Origin: Desulfocicer vacuolatum DSM 3385
GTDB taxonomy: Bacteria; Desulfobacterota; Desulfobacteria; Desulfobacterales; Desulfobacteraceae
Direction: 5' to 3'
Assembly (NCBI RefSeq): GCF_900176365.1
Contig: NZ_FWXY01000008.1
Span: forward strand, 124,001 to 188,000
Length of the DNA stretch: 64,000 nucleotides
This document shows, piece after piece, positions 27,135 to 36,189 of the stretch. A program made the translations under genes and the position numbers. The notes beneath the pieces were generated by a model. That model saw only the letters and a program-made list of their open reading frames with translations, was not told the DNA's origin and did not search any database. Position 1 is the first letter of the stretch; every line of letters begins with the position of its first letter.

Positions 27135-27959
27135 CTATTTACACTGACATGCGTCCATGCTGATTTTTTCTTCGGTCTGATATGCCTGGAGACGTTTGGA
27201 CAGTTCATCATAATCAACGTTATGACCATCAAATTCAGGGCCGTCAACACATGCAAATTTGGTCTCTCCCCCCACAGACACACGGCAACCGCCACACATG
27301 CCGGTGCCATCCACCATGATGGGGTTCAGGCTCACAAGGGTTTCAACATTTTTTTCCTTGGTAATCATGGAGACAAATTTCATCATGGGAACCGGACCAA
27401 TGGCCACCACCAGACCGATATCTTCCTTTTCCAACACATCCTTTAAAACATCAGTGACAAACCCATGATGTCCCTGGGAACCGTCATCCGTGCAGATGTG
27501 AAGGGTGTCAGACACCTTTGCCATTTTTTCTTCCATGATCAACAGGTCTTTGTTCCGGGAGCCCAGGATGGTGATTACTTCATTACCCACCTCTTTAAGG
27601 CCCCGGGTGATGGGATGCAGTACGGCAATGCCGGTGCCTCCGCCCACACACACCACCTTTCCTTTTTTCTCAAGATGGGTGGCTTTTCCAAGGGGACCAA
27701 TGACTGCGTAATATTCCTGCCCCACAGCCATGCTTCCAAAAAGGGATGTGGATTTTCCAACGATCATATAAATAATCGTAATGGTACCTTTTTCAGTATC
27801 CACATCGGCCATGGTCAATGGTATCCGTTCTCCGGTTTCATTGGCCTGGAGTATTACAAATTGACCGGGTTTTGCCTTTGCGGCAATGCGGGGCGCTTCA
27901 ATCTCATTTAACACAATGGTGCCCTGGGCCATTTCTTCCCGTTGGACAATTTTAAACAT
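27135..27959 (-). CDS. nfnA: NfnA: FAD/[2Fe-2S] subunit of NADH-dependent ferredoxin:NADP+ oxidoreductase
   Basis: A 274-residue PyrK/sulfide-dehydrogenase-type protein. ERIPLTMADVDTEKGTITIIYMIVGKST is the FAD-binding barrel. VVCVGGGTGIAVLHPITRGL is the NAD-binding part. C-terminal cysteines in GTGMCGGCRVSVGG and KFACVDGPEFDG hold the [2Fe-2S] cluster. With NfnB it forms the bifurcating transhydrogenase important in sulfate reducers. GGAGGTG lies just before the ATG at 27959. The intergenic distance to nfnB is about 180 nt. Confidence 0.92.
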   Translation of the reverse strand: MFKIVQREEMAQGTIVLNEIEAPRIAAKAKPGQFVILQANETGERIPLTMADVDTEKGTITIIYMIVGKSTSLFGSMAVGQEYYAVIGPLGKATHLEKKGKVVCVGGGTGIAVLHPITRGLKEVGNEVITILGSRNKDLLIMEEKMAKVSDTLHICTDDGSQGHHGFVTDVLKDVLEKEDIGLVVAIGPVPMMKFVSMITKEKNVETLVSLNPIMVDGTGMCGGCRVSVGGETKFACVDGPEFDGHNVDYDELSKRLQAYQTEEKISMDACQCK

Positions 27960-28809
27960 TTTCACCTCCTGCAATCAAAACTTTCTCAGTATGTTAACCG
28001 AAGCACAGTGTTGCGCCCCACGTTTTAATCATATACTCAATACATTTTTAGTAGATGATCATAATCAGATAAGAGCGATAAAATCAAGGTAAAAATTTAT
28101 TATCATCCGTTTTTTTGCAAAAAACAACAAATCCTCAATTATCGATCTTTTTTTTTATCATAACCTAAATTTAAAAACATTTAGCGCACTATTATGTGAT
28201 AAAGGGCAAAAAAACAGCGTATCTTCATGATGCAAAAAAAAGTTGCGGGTCCATGATGATTGATGCCACCTATTCAGCTTTCCCACCTAAGTGTTTGGCC
28301 AGATTGGCTCCAAATACGGTCCCGGCCAGCGCCCATTATCCATCGAAGCCACATATCCTCTGTCCCGGTCCATTCCCTGGCTGGTGTGTGAGCCATGCAT
28401 TTCTAATATTCGTTGTATCCGTTCAAAAAAGTGTGAATTTTTTTGAAAAATATCAAAAATGGTGTTAACGCAACGGCCTTTCCGGTTAGAGTTATTGGTG
28501 TTGAAATATCACATTTTACAAAACACTAAGGGGTGCATGTAGCAAATTTTTTAACAGAAAACAAGAAAGAAAAATATTGTATTTGAATGTCATTCATTAA
28601 AAAGGGCTCAATTACTGGATAGGTGAAAAAATGTCAGAAAATGTATGGTCTTGTTTTTTTGAAAAGAGCTGAAAAGGCAGAAGGGGTAAAATAAAATATA
28701 TCCATGATAGTTATCTGGAAACATTGTGGGCGATGTAGGAAAATGTATGGCAGAAGGGGAAAAATGTGCGGTCATGGTAATGGTGTAAACCGCACATAAA
28801 TACAAATTT
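27960..28809. other. 850-nt intergenic region without supported gene
   Basis: AT-rich region between nfnA and the cyclophilin gene. The nfnAB promoter should lie in its left part. Around 28300-28430 there are weak resemblances to repeats A and B (TCCAAATACGGTCCCGGCC, CTAATATTCGTTGTATCCG), possibly an eroded A-B copy. No convincing coding or RNA gene was seen. Confidence 0.5.
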
Positions 28810-29307
28810 TTATGCGTCCACCACCTCGGCTTTGATGATGGTAATGGGTTCTGTGGGAACATCCTGGTGGCCGCCCCTGTTACCTGTGGCCACACCTTTC
28901 ATCTTGTTTATGACGCCATGCCCTTTGACAACTTTACCAAAAACCGCGTATCCCCATCCCTGGGGAGTTTTGGCTGTATGGTTTAAAAAGTCATTTTTCT
29001 TCACATTGATAAAAAATTGTGCGGTTGCGCTGTGGGGGTCCATGGTTCGGGCCATGGCAAGGGTGTAAGCATCATTGGAAAGGCCGTTATCAGCTTCATT
29101 TTCAATGGGGGATTCGGTGGTTTTTTCTTTCATATCTTCGGTCATCCCCCCCCCTTGAACCATAAATCCATCAATCACCCGATGGAAAATCGTACCGTCA
29201 TAGTGACCTGATTTTACATAGGATAAAAAATTTTCCACACTCTTGGGTGCTTTTTCAGCGTTCAGTTCCACAACGATGTCACCCATGCTTGTCTCGAATT
29301 TTACCAT
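28810..29307 (-). CDS. Peptidyl-prolyl cis-trans isomerase, cyclophilin type
   Basis: A 165-residue cytoplasmic cyclophilin (PpiB-like), no signal peptide. Active-site pattern: [19 protein letters not shown] (Arg-Phe-Gln set), [28 protein letters not shown] and [20 protein letters not shown]. It accelerates proline isomerisation in protein folding. AGGTGAA precedes the ATG. It appears monocistronic, with a hairpin (29346-29381) and a MITE-like element upstream. Confidence 0.95.
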   Translation of the reverse strand: MVKFETSMGDIVVELNAEKAPKSVENFLSYVKSGHYDGTIFHRVIDGFMVQGGGMTEDMKEKTTESPIENEADNGLSNDAYTLAMARTMDPHSATAQFFINVKKNDFLNHTAKTPQGWGYAVFGKVVKGHGVINKMKGVATGNRGGHQDVPTEPITIIKAEVVDA

Positions 29308-29345
29308 TTGCGTTCACCTATTTCATATAATAAAGTTAAAAGAGA

Positions 29346-29381
29346 TGGGGATGAACCCCATATATCGGTGTTTCATCCCCA
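29346..29381 (-). terminator. Hairpin between pckG and the cyclophilin gene
   Basis: A perfect 10-bp stem (TGGGGATGAA/TTCATCCCCA) with a 16-nt loop, followed on the minus strand by TCTCTTTTAACTTT. It is a plausible terminator of the pckG transcript, or an attenuator ahead of the cyclophilin gene. Confidence 0.5.
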
Positions 29382-29405
29382 CATTATATTTTATCAGCTC
29401 AAAAT

Positions 29406-29528
29406 TTGATGATCTCGTAAAAAGTCCAAAGTCTATCTATTAACCGCAACACATTGCGGACAAGTAAGGTTTAGCCCCTTATTATGGTATGGTAAAAATC
29501 ATGGGCCGACTTTTTACAGGTCCATCAA
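29406..29528. repeat. 123-bp MITE-like element with 21-bp inverted ends
   Basis: TTGATGATCTCGTAAAAAGT at the left end is inverted as GACTTTTTACAGGTCCATCA at the right end. The inner 10 bp (GTAAAAAGTC) is perfect and the outer part about two-thirds matched. The interior shows no gene. Size and terminal symmetry suggest a MITE; ends of the CGTAAAAAGTC type are, as far as I recall, frequent in Desulfobacteraceae genomes. Confidence 0.5.
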
Positions 29529-29599
29529 GATTTAACATCAAAAAGCTACTTCTATCACCGCCGGGCATAAGATGTCAAATCAGATTCTGGGCTCTCCCA

Positions 29600-31561
29600 T
29601 CAATCGGCTGCCATTGTTTCAGGGGAAACAACGGCACCTTGTTTTTCTTTTAATAACACAAGTTCTTTCTTCTGGGCATGGAGAACCTTAAACAAGGTAT
29701 CTGGAATATTTGTTTCATTGGAGTAGGCATCAATCTGAAAATCCAGGCGCTTGATGATGTTATCAATGTGCAGGGAAAATTGTTTAACATATAGTTCACG
29801 GGGGTATTCTTTTCCAATAACCTCCATAAAGAGAAGTTTCAGATCTTCATATAAAGGAATGTGTCCAATGGGGGTTTCAATTCTTTTAACTTCACGATGG
29901 GCGTATCTTTCCAGCCAGGAGAGCCATACCTTTACATCTCTTTTTTCTCCCAGTAACTTTTTGGAATCCCCGCCCCTTGCCTCATGGGTCAAAAAATAGT
30001 TAAGTCCGGCCATGACCGGCTTTTTATCCGGTGCAATGGCAGGGTTGCTGAAAAATTTAAACTGGGCATCCATATAATCCCCCAATGCTCCGGGGATAAA
30101 GGCAGCATTGGCCCAGGGTGCCCGTCGGACCCCTGTGACACCCAGCTCCGTTGCTGTGGCAGCTGAAACAATACAGGCCCCCAGGGCCACACCATGTTCG
30201 TCATTTTTGGCCACCCACACCGGAGGCATGGTGTCACTGTCCCGACCACTGTAAGTGATCATGCGGGTTTCCACACCATCAGGATTTTCCGACTCTGGAG
30301 AATAATTATCCAGTGCTGTGGCAGCAAGGGTGCATCTGGCATTGGGGTGGGATATGGGCACAGTCTTTCCATCGCTGTCAGTCATTCCCAGGTGCCATTC
30401 TCCCTGGAAATTAAATCCCTTTTCCGGGGCGGCTTCACCGTTGCCCACCCAATGGGGTTTTTTGTTTTCATCCACCAGCACATTGGTCCATATCACTTCG
30501 GTGCCGGGTTTGCGCAAATTTTCCATGAGCTGGGGATCACCTTCCCAGTTGACATCCTGGAGAATGCCAAAGATGCCGCATTCTGGATTGATGGAGCGAA
30601 CAGACCCGTCCCCGGCAATCCACATCTGGGCAAGATCATCCCCCACAAAACAATCCCCGGCCATGGCCGTGGTGGTCTTACCGCATCCGCTGGGGGCGGC
30701 CCCTGCACACCAGGTGACCCGACCCTGCGGTCCTTTGATGCCGGTGATGAACATATGTTCAGACAGCTCTTTTCCACGATTTTCATATACAGCCTTATCC
30801 ACGGCAAAGCGATGATTCCCCTTTTTCAATAAAAGGGTGTTGCCAGCATAGGTGCAGTTAAAGCTGTAGGTGGTGCGGTAGCTTCTATCCATGAAAACCC
30901 GGGCATTGGGAAGATCTTCGGTGCGATTCTGCCCTTCACTGTGGATATTGGTGAAAAAATGACCTAATTTTTCCACTTCCCGATCAAAGCCGTGAAAGGC
31001 ATTTCTATAGAGTATTTCTGCGCTGTGGGAGACATAGGCAGAACTGGTTATTTCCAAAGCCGGATTGGAGGCAGGCGCCCCCACTGGACCACGCATGTAA
31101 AACCCCACAATCATGGTTTTATTTTCCATGATTCCCCCCATGTGGGTCTCTATGTCCACAAGGGCCTGATCCCGCTCCATGCGGTTGGCAAGGGTACTGA
31201 TCTCTTCATGTGGGTCTGTAATATAAAAAGTTCTGTCAACAATGCGTCCCTGCTCCTTTGCCAGATCATAATGAATGGTATGATTCTCCATGGCCAGAGG
31301 GGCTTCTTCTTTGTTTTCAAGGGCAAGATTTCGAATGAATTGGCGGTCTTCACTGGACCCGGTATTAACAAATACCGTTGCAGGTCGACATACGGCAATG
31401 GCATCGGCAATGCGTTTTTGCACTTTTTGATTTTTTATGGTTTTTAAACGAGTAAGCTGGGTGTCATCCATGCTTTGTTTAAAGAGTTCATCCATTTTGT
31501 CAGTAGAATCTATTTTGCCCAGAGTTTCAGCAATATCTGGCCCCACGTTTTTCTTCAGCAT
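29600..31561 (-). CDS. pckG: Phosphoenolpyruvate carboxykinase (GTP)
   Basis: A 653-residue GTP-dependent PEPCK, converting oxaloacetate and GTP to PEP, CO2 and GDP in gluconeogenesis. Motifs: FYMRGPVGAPASNPALEITSSAYVSHS, WCAGAAPSGCGKTTTAMAG (P-loop with the family-specific Cys), WIAGDGSVRSINPECGIFG (metal and substrate binding) and WANAAFIPGALGDYMDAQ. Length is slightly above the common 600-620 residues because of an N-terminal extension. Fits growth on acetate or fatty acids. GAGGTGAGAG lies about 12 nt before the ATG. Confidence 0.95.
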   Translation of the reverse strand: MLKKNVGPDIAETLGKIDSTDKMDELFKQSMDDTQLTRLKTIKNQKVQKRIADAIAVCRPATVFVNTGSSEDRQFIRNLALENKEEAPLAMENHTIHYDLAKEQGRIVDRTFYITDPHEEISTLANRMERDQALVDIETHMGGIMENKTMIVGFYMRGPVGAPASNPALEITSSAYVSHSAEILYRNAFHGFDREVEKLGHFFTNIHSEGQNRTEDLPNARVFMDRSYRTTYSFNCTYAGNTLLLKKGNHRFAVDKAVYENRGKELSEHMFITGIKGPQGRVTWCAGAAPSGCGKTTTAMAGDCFVGDDLAQMWIAGDGSVRSINPECGIFGILQDVNWEGDPQLMENLRKPGTEVIWTNVLVDENKKPHWVGNGEAAPEKGFNFQGEWHLGMTDSDGKTVPISHPNARCTLAATALDNYSPESENPDGVETRMITYSGRDSDTMPPVWVAKNDEHGVALGACIVSAATATELGVTGVRRAPWANAAFIPGALGDYMDAQFKFFSNPAIAPDKKPVMAGLNYFLTHEARGGDSKKLLGEKRDVKVWLSWLERYAHREVKRIETPIGHIPLYEDLKLLFMEVIGKEYPRELYVKQFSLHIDNIIKRLDFQIDAYSNETNIPDTLFKVLHAQKKELVLLKEKQGAVVSPETMAAD

Positions 31562-31773
31562 TTTTATTAACTCTCACCTCATTTTGGATCACTTTTTATT
31601 ATCAAAATTCATGAAAACCTCAAAGCCGAAAACCCTTGCCCTGAAAGCCTTACGTGACTTTATTGTATTATCCATCACATCAAATTCTTACTCTTTAACA
31701 CGTTCTTCATAAAAAACAAATATTTTAAATTTTTTTTGCCCTGAAACCCAGAGTATGCTATCAGTGCGTCATT

Positions 31774-32547
31774 ATGACAACATACCAAACAACGCAAATA
31801 ATAAGCATATCCAATCAAAAAGGTGGTGTGGGCAAAACCACCACTGCAGTGAACCTGGCTGCAGCCCTTGCTGTTTCCGGTAAAGAGACCCTGCTTGTGG
31901 ACTGCGACCCCCAGGCCAATGCCACCACAGCCACGGGTATTGACAAACCAACCCTTGGGGCATCCCTGTACCACGGCCTCATCGGAGACGAAACTCCCCA
32001 GTCGCTTATCTGTGACACGGAAACCAAGAAATTAAAAATTTTGCCTTCCAATGTCGATCTCATCGGGTTTGAAGTGGAGCTCATGGACGCCCCCCAACGG
32101 GAACGGGTGTTGAACAATCTTTTGTCAAAAATATCACATCAGTTTCAATATATCATCATTGATTGCCCTCCTTCCCTGAGTCTTTTGACCCTGAATGCAC
32201 TCACTGCCGCACATTCGGTGCTCATTCCTCTGCAAAGTGAATTTTTTGCCCTGGAAGGGCTGGGTCAGCTACTTGAAACCATTAAACGGGTTAAAGTTTC
32301 TCTCAACCCCGGACTTCGCATTGAGGGAATTCTTTTAACCATGTTTGACAAGCGCACCAATCTGGCACGCCAGGTTGTGGAGGATGCTGAAAAATATTTT
32401 AAAGAGATGATTTTTAAGACAAAAATCCCCCGCAACGTCAAGCTGGCAGAAGCGCCAAGTTACGGCATGCCGGTGATTTCCTATGACCTTCGCTCCCCCG
32501 GTGCCAGCAGTTACCTGGCCCTTGCAAAGGAACTCTTGAACAGATGA
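31774..32547 (+). CDS. parA: ParA/Soj chromosome-partitioning ATPase
   Basis: A 257-residue ParA-family ATPase that drives chromosome segregation with ParB-parS. Deviant Walker A: ISNQKGGVGKTTTAVNLA, with the signature lysine. Walker A' region LLVDCDPQANATTATG, Walker B YIIIDCPPSLSLLTLNAL, and the C-terminal IPRNVKLAEAPSYGMPVISYDLRSPGA block typical of chromosomal Soj proteins. The stop overlaps the parB start by 4 nt. The ribosome binding site is weak. No perfect parS site was spotted in the window. Confidence 0.95.
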   Translation: MTTYQTTQIISISNQKGGVGKTTTAVNLAAALAVSGKETLLVDCDPQANATTATGIDKPTLGASLYHGLIGDETPQSLICDTETKKLKILPSNVDLIGFEVELMDAPQRERVLNNLLSKISHQFQYIIIDCPPSLSLLTLNALTAAHSVLIPLQSEFFALEGLGQLLETIKRVKVSLNPGLRIEGILLTMFDKRTNLARQVVEDAEKYFKEMIFKTKIPRNVKLAEAPSYGMPVISYDLRSPGASSYLALAKELLNR

Positions 32548-33416
32548 CAGGAAAGAAAGTAAGAAAAACCGGCCTTGGCAGGGGCATTTCAGCCCTCATT
32601 CCCGACATTGAACCCATGGATGAAAAAGCGGGCAGTTTTTTCATGTGTGACATTGAAAATATTGTCCCCAATCGCTTCCAGCCCCGAACCATATTTTCCG
32701 AAGAGGATCTGGAAAATCTTAAAAATTCCATCATTGAGCAGGGGATTTTACAACCGGTTCTGGTGAGACAACAAAATGACAAATATGAACTCATTGCCGG
32801 TGAGCGTCGGTATCGGGCAGCCCAACGCGCCAATCTTACGCGCATTCCAGCCATTATCCGGGAGCTTTCCGATGAACAGGTGCTGGAAGTTTCCATCATC
32901 GAAAATATCCAGCGGGCCAATTTAAACCCCCTGGAAGAGGCAGAAGCGTATCATCGGCTCATCACAGAATTTAAATACACCCAGGAAATGGTGGCGCAAA
33001 AAATCGGTAAAAACAGATCCACCATCACCAACTTTCTGCGATTGAGAAAACTTCCCGAAGTGATCAGTCAGAGCCTGTCAAAAAATCAAATTTCCATGGG
33101 TCATGCCCGGGCACTTCTGGGGGCCGGTGCCCAGCCCCTTCAGATCAAAGCCTGGGAAACGGTGATTTCAAAGGATCTGTCTGTGCGGGCCACGGAACAA
33201 CTGGTTAAGAAAATCAAAGAAAAACCGGATGCTCCGGAAAAAAAGCCTGTCACCCCGGAAACAGAGGCCCTGGAATCCATCTGCAACAATTTAACCCAAA
33301 AAATTCAATCCAGTGTAAAAATAAAGAAAAAAGGGAACAGAGGAAAATTGGAAATCAGTTTTAAAAATGAGCAGGAGTTTCAAAAACTGATCCAGCTTCT
33401 GGACAATATATCATGA
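32544..33416 (+). CDS. parB: ParB/Spo0J chromosome-partitioning protein
   Basis: A 290-residue ParB. The N-terminal RKTGLGRGISALIPD is the ParA-contacting tail. NRFQPRTIFSEEDLENLKNSI, YELIAGERRYRAAQRANL and EVSIIENIQRANLNPLEEAEAY are the CTP-binding/ParB-box region, and KIGKNRSTITNFLRLRKLP is the helix-turn-helix that binds parS. A charged linker (about 215-250) precedes the C-terminal dimerisation domain. Translationally coupled (ATGA overlaps) to parA upstream and to ispH downstream. Confidence 0.95.
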   Translation: MTGKKVRKTGLGRGISALIPDIEPMDEKAGSFFMCDIENIVPNRFQPRTIFSEEDLENLKNSIIEQGILQPVLVRQQNDKYELIAGERRYRAAQRANLTRIPAIIRELSDEQVLEVSIIENIQRANLNPLEEAEAYHRLITEFKYTQEMVAQKIGKNRSTITNFLRLRKLPEVISQSLSKNQISMGHARALLGAGAQPLQIKAWETVISKDLSVRATEQLVKKIKEKPDAPEKKPVTPETEALESICNNLTQKIQSSVKIKKKGNRGKLEISFKNEQEFQKLIQLLDNIS

Positions 33417-35122
33417 AAATAACCATTGCAAAAACAGCAGGCTTCTGCATGGGAGTCCGCCGGGCCGTGGATATGGTATTGGATGCCGCCAATCGCACCC
33501 AGGGACCCATCTGCACCTACGGACCTTTAATCCACAATCCCCAGGTCCAGGAAATGCTCAGAGAAAAGGGAATTCCCAGCATCAAAGAAATTCCTGAAAA
33601 GGGAGAGGGCACCGTTCTTGTCCGGGCCCACGGGGTGCCGCCCCAGGATAAGATCGCCCTTGAAACCGCCGGATTTAAAGTGATTGATGCCACCTGCCCC
33701 CGGGTGATCCGGGTCCAGACCATCATTGGTAAACACCACCGGAAGGGATACACCGCCATCATCATAGGGGATGCCGATCACCCGGAGGTCCGGGGGCTTC
33801 TGGGGTATGCCGGTGACAGGGGGTTTACCGCTTCCTCCCTGGAGGATGTAAAGGCATTGCCCGCCTTTGACAAGGCCGTTGTGGTGGCCCAGACCACCCA
33901 GGACACCTCTTTGTACCGAGAAATCACGCAATGGATCACTGAAAATCATTCCCATTACAAGATCCATGATACCATCTGCAATTCCACGGAAAAACGCCAG
34001 GCGGAAACAAGACAGATTGCCCAGCAAAGTGATGCCGTGGTGGTGGTGGGGGGGAAACACAGTGGCAACACCCAGCGCCTGGCCCAGATTGCCAAGGCAA
34101 CAGGCAAGCCGTCCATGCACATTGAAGATGTATCCGAGCTGGACTATCAATTACTGGACCGGGCAGATTCCGTGGCCATCACCGCCGGAGCTTCCACCCC
34201 CAACTGGATCATTAATAAAACCTGCCGGGCCATTGAAGAACATATCCGCGCCAGCCAAAAAAAGAATCGCTTCTTTTTCCAGGCCCGGAACCTGCTGTTA
34301 AAAACCAATGCATTGCTGGCCATGGGAGCCGGATGCCTTACCTGGGCCTGCGCCTCCCTCCAGGGGCTGGATCACACTTTGATCCACGCCACCGTTGCCG
34401 CGCTTTATGTTCTTTCCATGCAAATTTTAAACAATCTTTTAACCATTTCATCGGATCGATACAACCATCCGGACCGGGCCGGGTTTTACGAAACCCACAA
34501 AAAGACAATGACGGCAGTGGCCCTGGTAAGCGGCGGGGCAGGACTGCTTTTGTCTTTTTCCCACAGTATCACTGCATTTATGCTCCTCATTCTTATGAGT
34601 TTTCTGGGACTCACCTACAATCTTGACATTTTTTCAGTGCTGCCCGGTATTGGTCGATTTAAAGCATTAAAGGATATCCCCGGATCAAAAACCATCCTCA
34701 TTGCCGCTGCCTGGGGAACGGTGACGTCCATTCTTCCGGCCATGGAAGATTTTAATTCCCTTTCCGTGGGAATCTCCTTTGGATTTGCCACAGGCATGGT
34801 TTTTGCCAGAACTGCTTTTTTTAATGTTCTGGAAATGCAGGGAGACAGGATCACCGGCAAGGAAACCCTGCCCCTGATACTGGGAGAAACCCGGAGTCTG
34901 GCATTGATCAAAGGCGTTTTAATTGCCTTGACCCTGATGCTTCTTTTTGCTGCAGCCCTGGGCGTCACAGGCCCCATTGGTTTTTTACTGGCCACCCTTC
35001 CCATTCTTTTGATCAATACCATTGTCCGGTGTGAAAACGGATATCTGCTGCCGGGAAGTAACCTTGAATTCCTTGTGGATGCTCATTTTATCCTGGCCGG
35101 TTTTCTGGGCATTTTCTTTTAA
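33413..35122 (+). CDS. ispH: IspH (HMBPP reductase) fused to a UbiA-like membrane prenyltransferase domain
   Basis: A 569-residue two-domain protein. Residues 1 to about 282 are IspH, the last step of the MEP isoprenoid pathway. The three 4Fe-4S cysteines lie in GFCMGVRRAV, DATCPRVIRV and DTICNSTEKRQAETR; VLVRAHGVP and TAGASTPNWI are active-site segments. From about 290 the chain becomes a multi-pass membrane domain with NNLLTISSDRYN and LEMQGDRITGKETLPLILG. The latter is like the second Asp-rich motif of UbiA prenyltransferases; the first motif is weak. The fusion would link isoprenoid precursor synthesis to prenyl transfer at the membrane; this is inference. The 3' end overlaps the convergent acyltransferase gene by 35 nt. 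Confidence 0.88.
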   Translation: MKITIAKTAGFCMGVRRAVDMVLDAANRTQGPICTYGPLIHNPQVQEMLREKGIPSIKEIPEKGEGTVLVRAHGVPPQDKIALETAGFKVIDATCPRVIRVQTIIGKHHRKGYTAIIIGDADHPEVRGLLGYAGDRGFTASSLEDVKALPAFDKAVVVAQTTQDTSLYREITQWITENHSHYKIHDTICNSTEKRQAETRQIAQQSDAVVVVGGKHSGNTQRLAQIAKATGKPSMHIEDVSELDYQLLDRADSVAITAGASTPNWIINKTCRAIEEHIRASQKKNRFFFQARNLLLKTNALLAMGAGCLTWACASLQGLDHTLIHATVAALYVLSMQILNNLLTISSDRYNHPDRAGFYETHKKTMTAVALVSGGAGLLLSFSHSITAFMLLILMSFLGLTYNLDIFSVLPGIGRFKALKDIPGSKTILIAAAWGTVTSILPAMEDFNSLSVGISFGFATGMVFARTAFFNVLEMQGDRITGKETLPLILGETRSLALIKGVLIALTLMLLFAAALGVTGPIGFLLATLPILLINTIVRCENGYLLPGSNLEFLVDAHFILAGFLGIFF

Positions 35123-36050
35123 AACAAACCTGTGGCGACACAGGGTCACCTATATTGCCTGTCTCACCAAGGATGTCTTGAATTTTGGCATCCTTGCGTT
35201 GCCACAGGCCGTTTAACCAGCAGCAGAACTGTTCCCTGAAATCTGCATCATTGAAAAAATCCCCCATCATTGTTTCAGACACCGGCATGACCTCCACATC
35301 CACAATGATTTTTTTCACCCGACCGGACATGAATCCCCAGAAATTGTCCGCACCCTGGGGATAAACAATGGTGACATCGATAACGGCATTGAGATGTTCC
35401 CCCATGGCACCCAGTACAAAGGCCACCCCACCGGCCCGGGGCTTGAGCAGATGCTGATAGGGTGAGTTCTGGGTTTCATGTTTTGCCGACGTAAACCGGG
35501 TACCTTCCACAAAATTCATGATGGAAATGGGCAGTGCTTTAAATTTCTCACATGCGTTGCGGGTACTTTCCAGATCTTTTCCTTTGAGGTGGGGATGTTT
35601 TTCCAAAAATTTGCGGGTGTAGCGTCGCATAAATGGAAAATCCAGTGCCCACCAGGCAAGCCCCAGGATGGGTACCCAGATCAACTCCTTTTTTAAAAAA
35701 AATTTCAGAAACGGAATTTTACGGTTAAACACTGTGTGGAGCACCAATATATCCATCCAGGACTGGTGATTGGATAATACCAGATACCACTCCTGCATTT
35801 CCAATGTGTCCACCCCCCGGACATCCCACTCAATGCGATTAAAAATCCGGGAATGAAAAATATTCACGCTGATCCAGGCCGTTGCAACGGCAATGAGCCA
35901 TTTATCACACAAAATCCTGCAAGACGCCAAAGGCACGGTGAATTTTACCAAGGCCACCGTGAAAAGCATGGTACACATTACCATTGTATTGATAAGATAG
36001 CATAGAAATGACAAAATGCCCTTTAGCGGGCCGGGAAGAAAATTAAGCAT
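35088..36050 (-). CDS. PlsC-like 1-acylglycerol-3-phosphate acyltransferase
   Basis: A 320-residue membrane-associated acyltransferase. N-terminal hydrophobic segments precede the catalytic HxxxxD motif in LVLSNHQSWMDILVLH, and NFVEGTRFTSAKH is the glycerol-phosphate-binding EGTR block. It resembles the YihG/PlsC2 group that acylates lysophosphatidate. The reading frame is open to 36104, but that N-terminal part lies in dispersed repeat A. The ATG at 36050 has AGGAACGGA about 5 nt upstream and is chosen. It is separated from the megasynthase only by the sigma-54 activator gene and could use its lipid product; that is speculation. Confidence 0.88.
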   Translation of the reverse strand: MLNFLPGPLKGILSFLCYLINTMVMCTMLFTVALVKFTVPLASCRILCDKWLIAVATAWISVNIFHSRIFNRIEWDVRGVDTLEMQEWYLVLSNHQSWMDILVLHTVFNRKIPFLKFFLKKELIWVPILGLAWWALDFPFMRRYTRKFLEKHPHLKGKDLESTRNACEKFKALPISIMNFVEGTRFTSAKHETQNSPYQHLLKPRAGGVAFVLGAMGEHLNAVIDVTIVYPQGADNFWGFMSGRVKKIIVDVEVMPVSETMMGDFFNDADFREQFCCWLNGLWQRKDAKIQDILGETGNIGDPVSPQVCFKRKCPENRPG

Positions 36051-36071
36051 AATATCCGTTCCTGTAAGCAT

Positions 36072-36162
36072 TTTATGTGAAATACTCCGCAAATAAGGGA
36101 GCATTTCTTTCTTTGTTGTGGATAAAACCGGATCAGAACAAGGTCCGCCCGTGGCGGTATTC
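36072..36162 (+). repeat. Dispersed repeat module A
   Basis: TATGTGAAATACTCCGCAAA, spacer, TTTGTTGTGGATAAAACCGG, then AGGTCCGCCCGTGGCGGTAT. It occupies the space between the acyltransferase start and the 3' end of the sigma-54 activator gene. Confidence 0.8.
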
Positions 36163-36189
36163 CATTCCGGGTGATCCCATGGTATTTAT

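Noticed and set aside
28196-28468. 90-codon plus-strand open frame
   Set aside because: Overlaps an eroded repeat-like region, low-complexity cysteine/proline-rich translation, no start signal.
31774-33416. parS sites near parAB
   Set aside because: No sequence close to TGTTTCACGTGAAACA was seen by eye in the operon or flanks.
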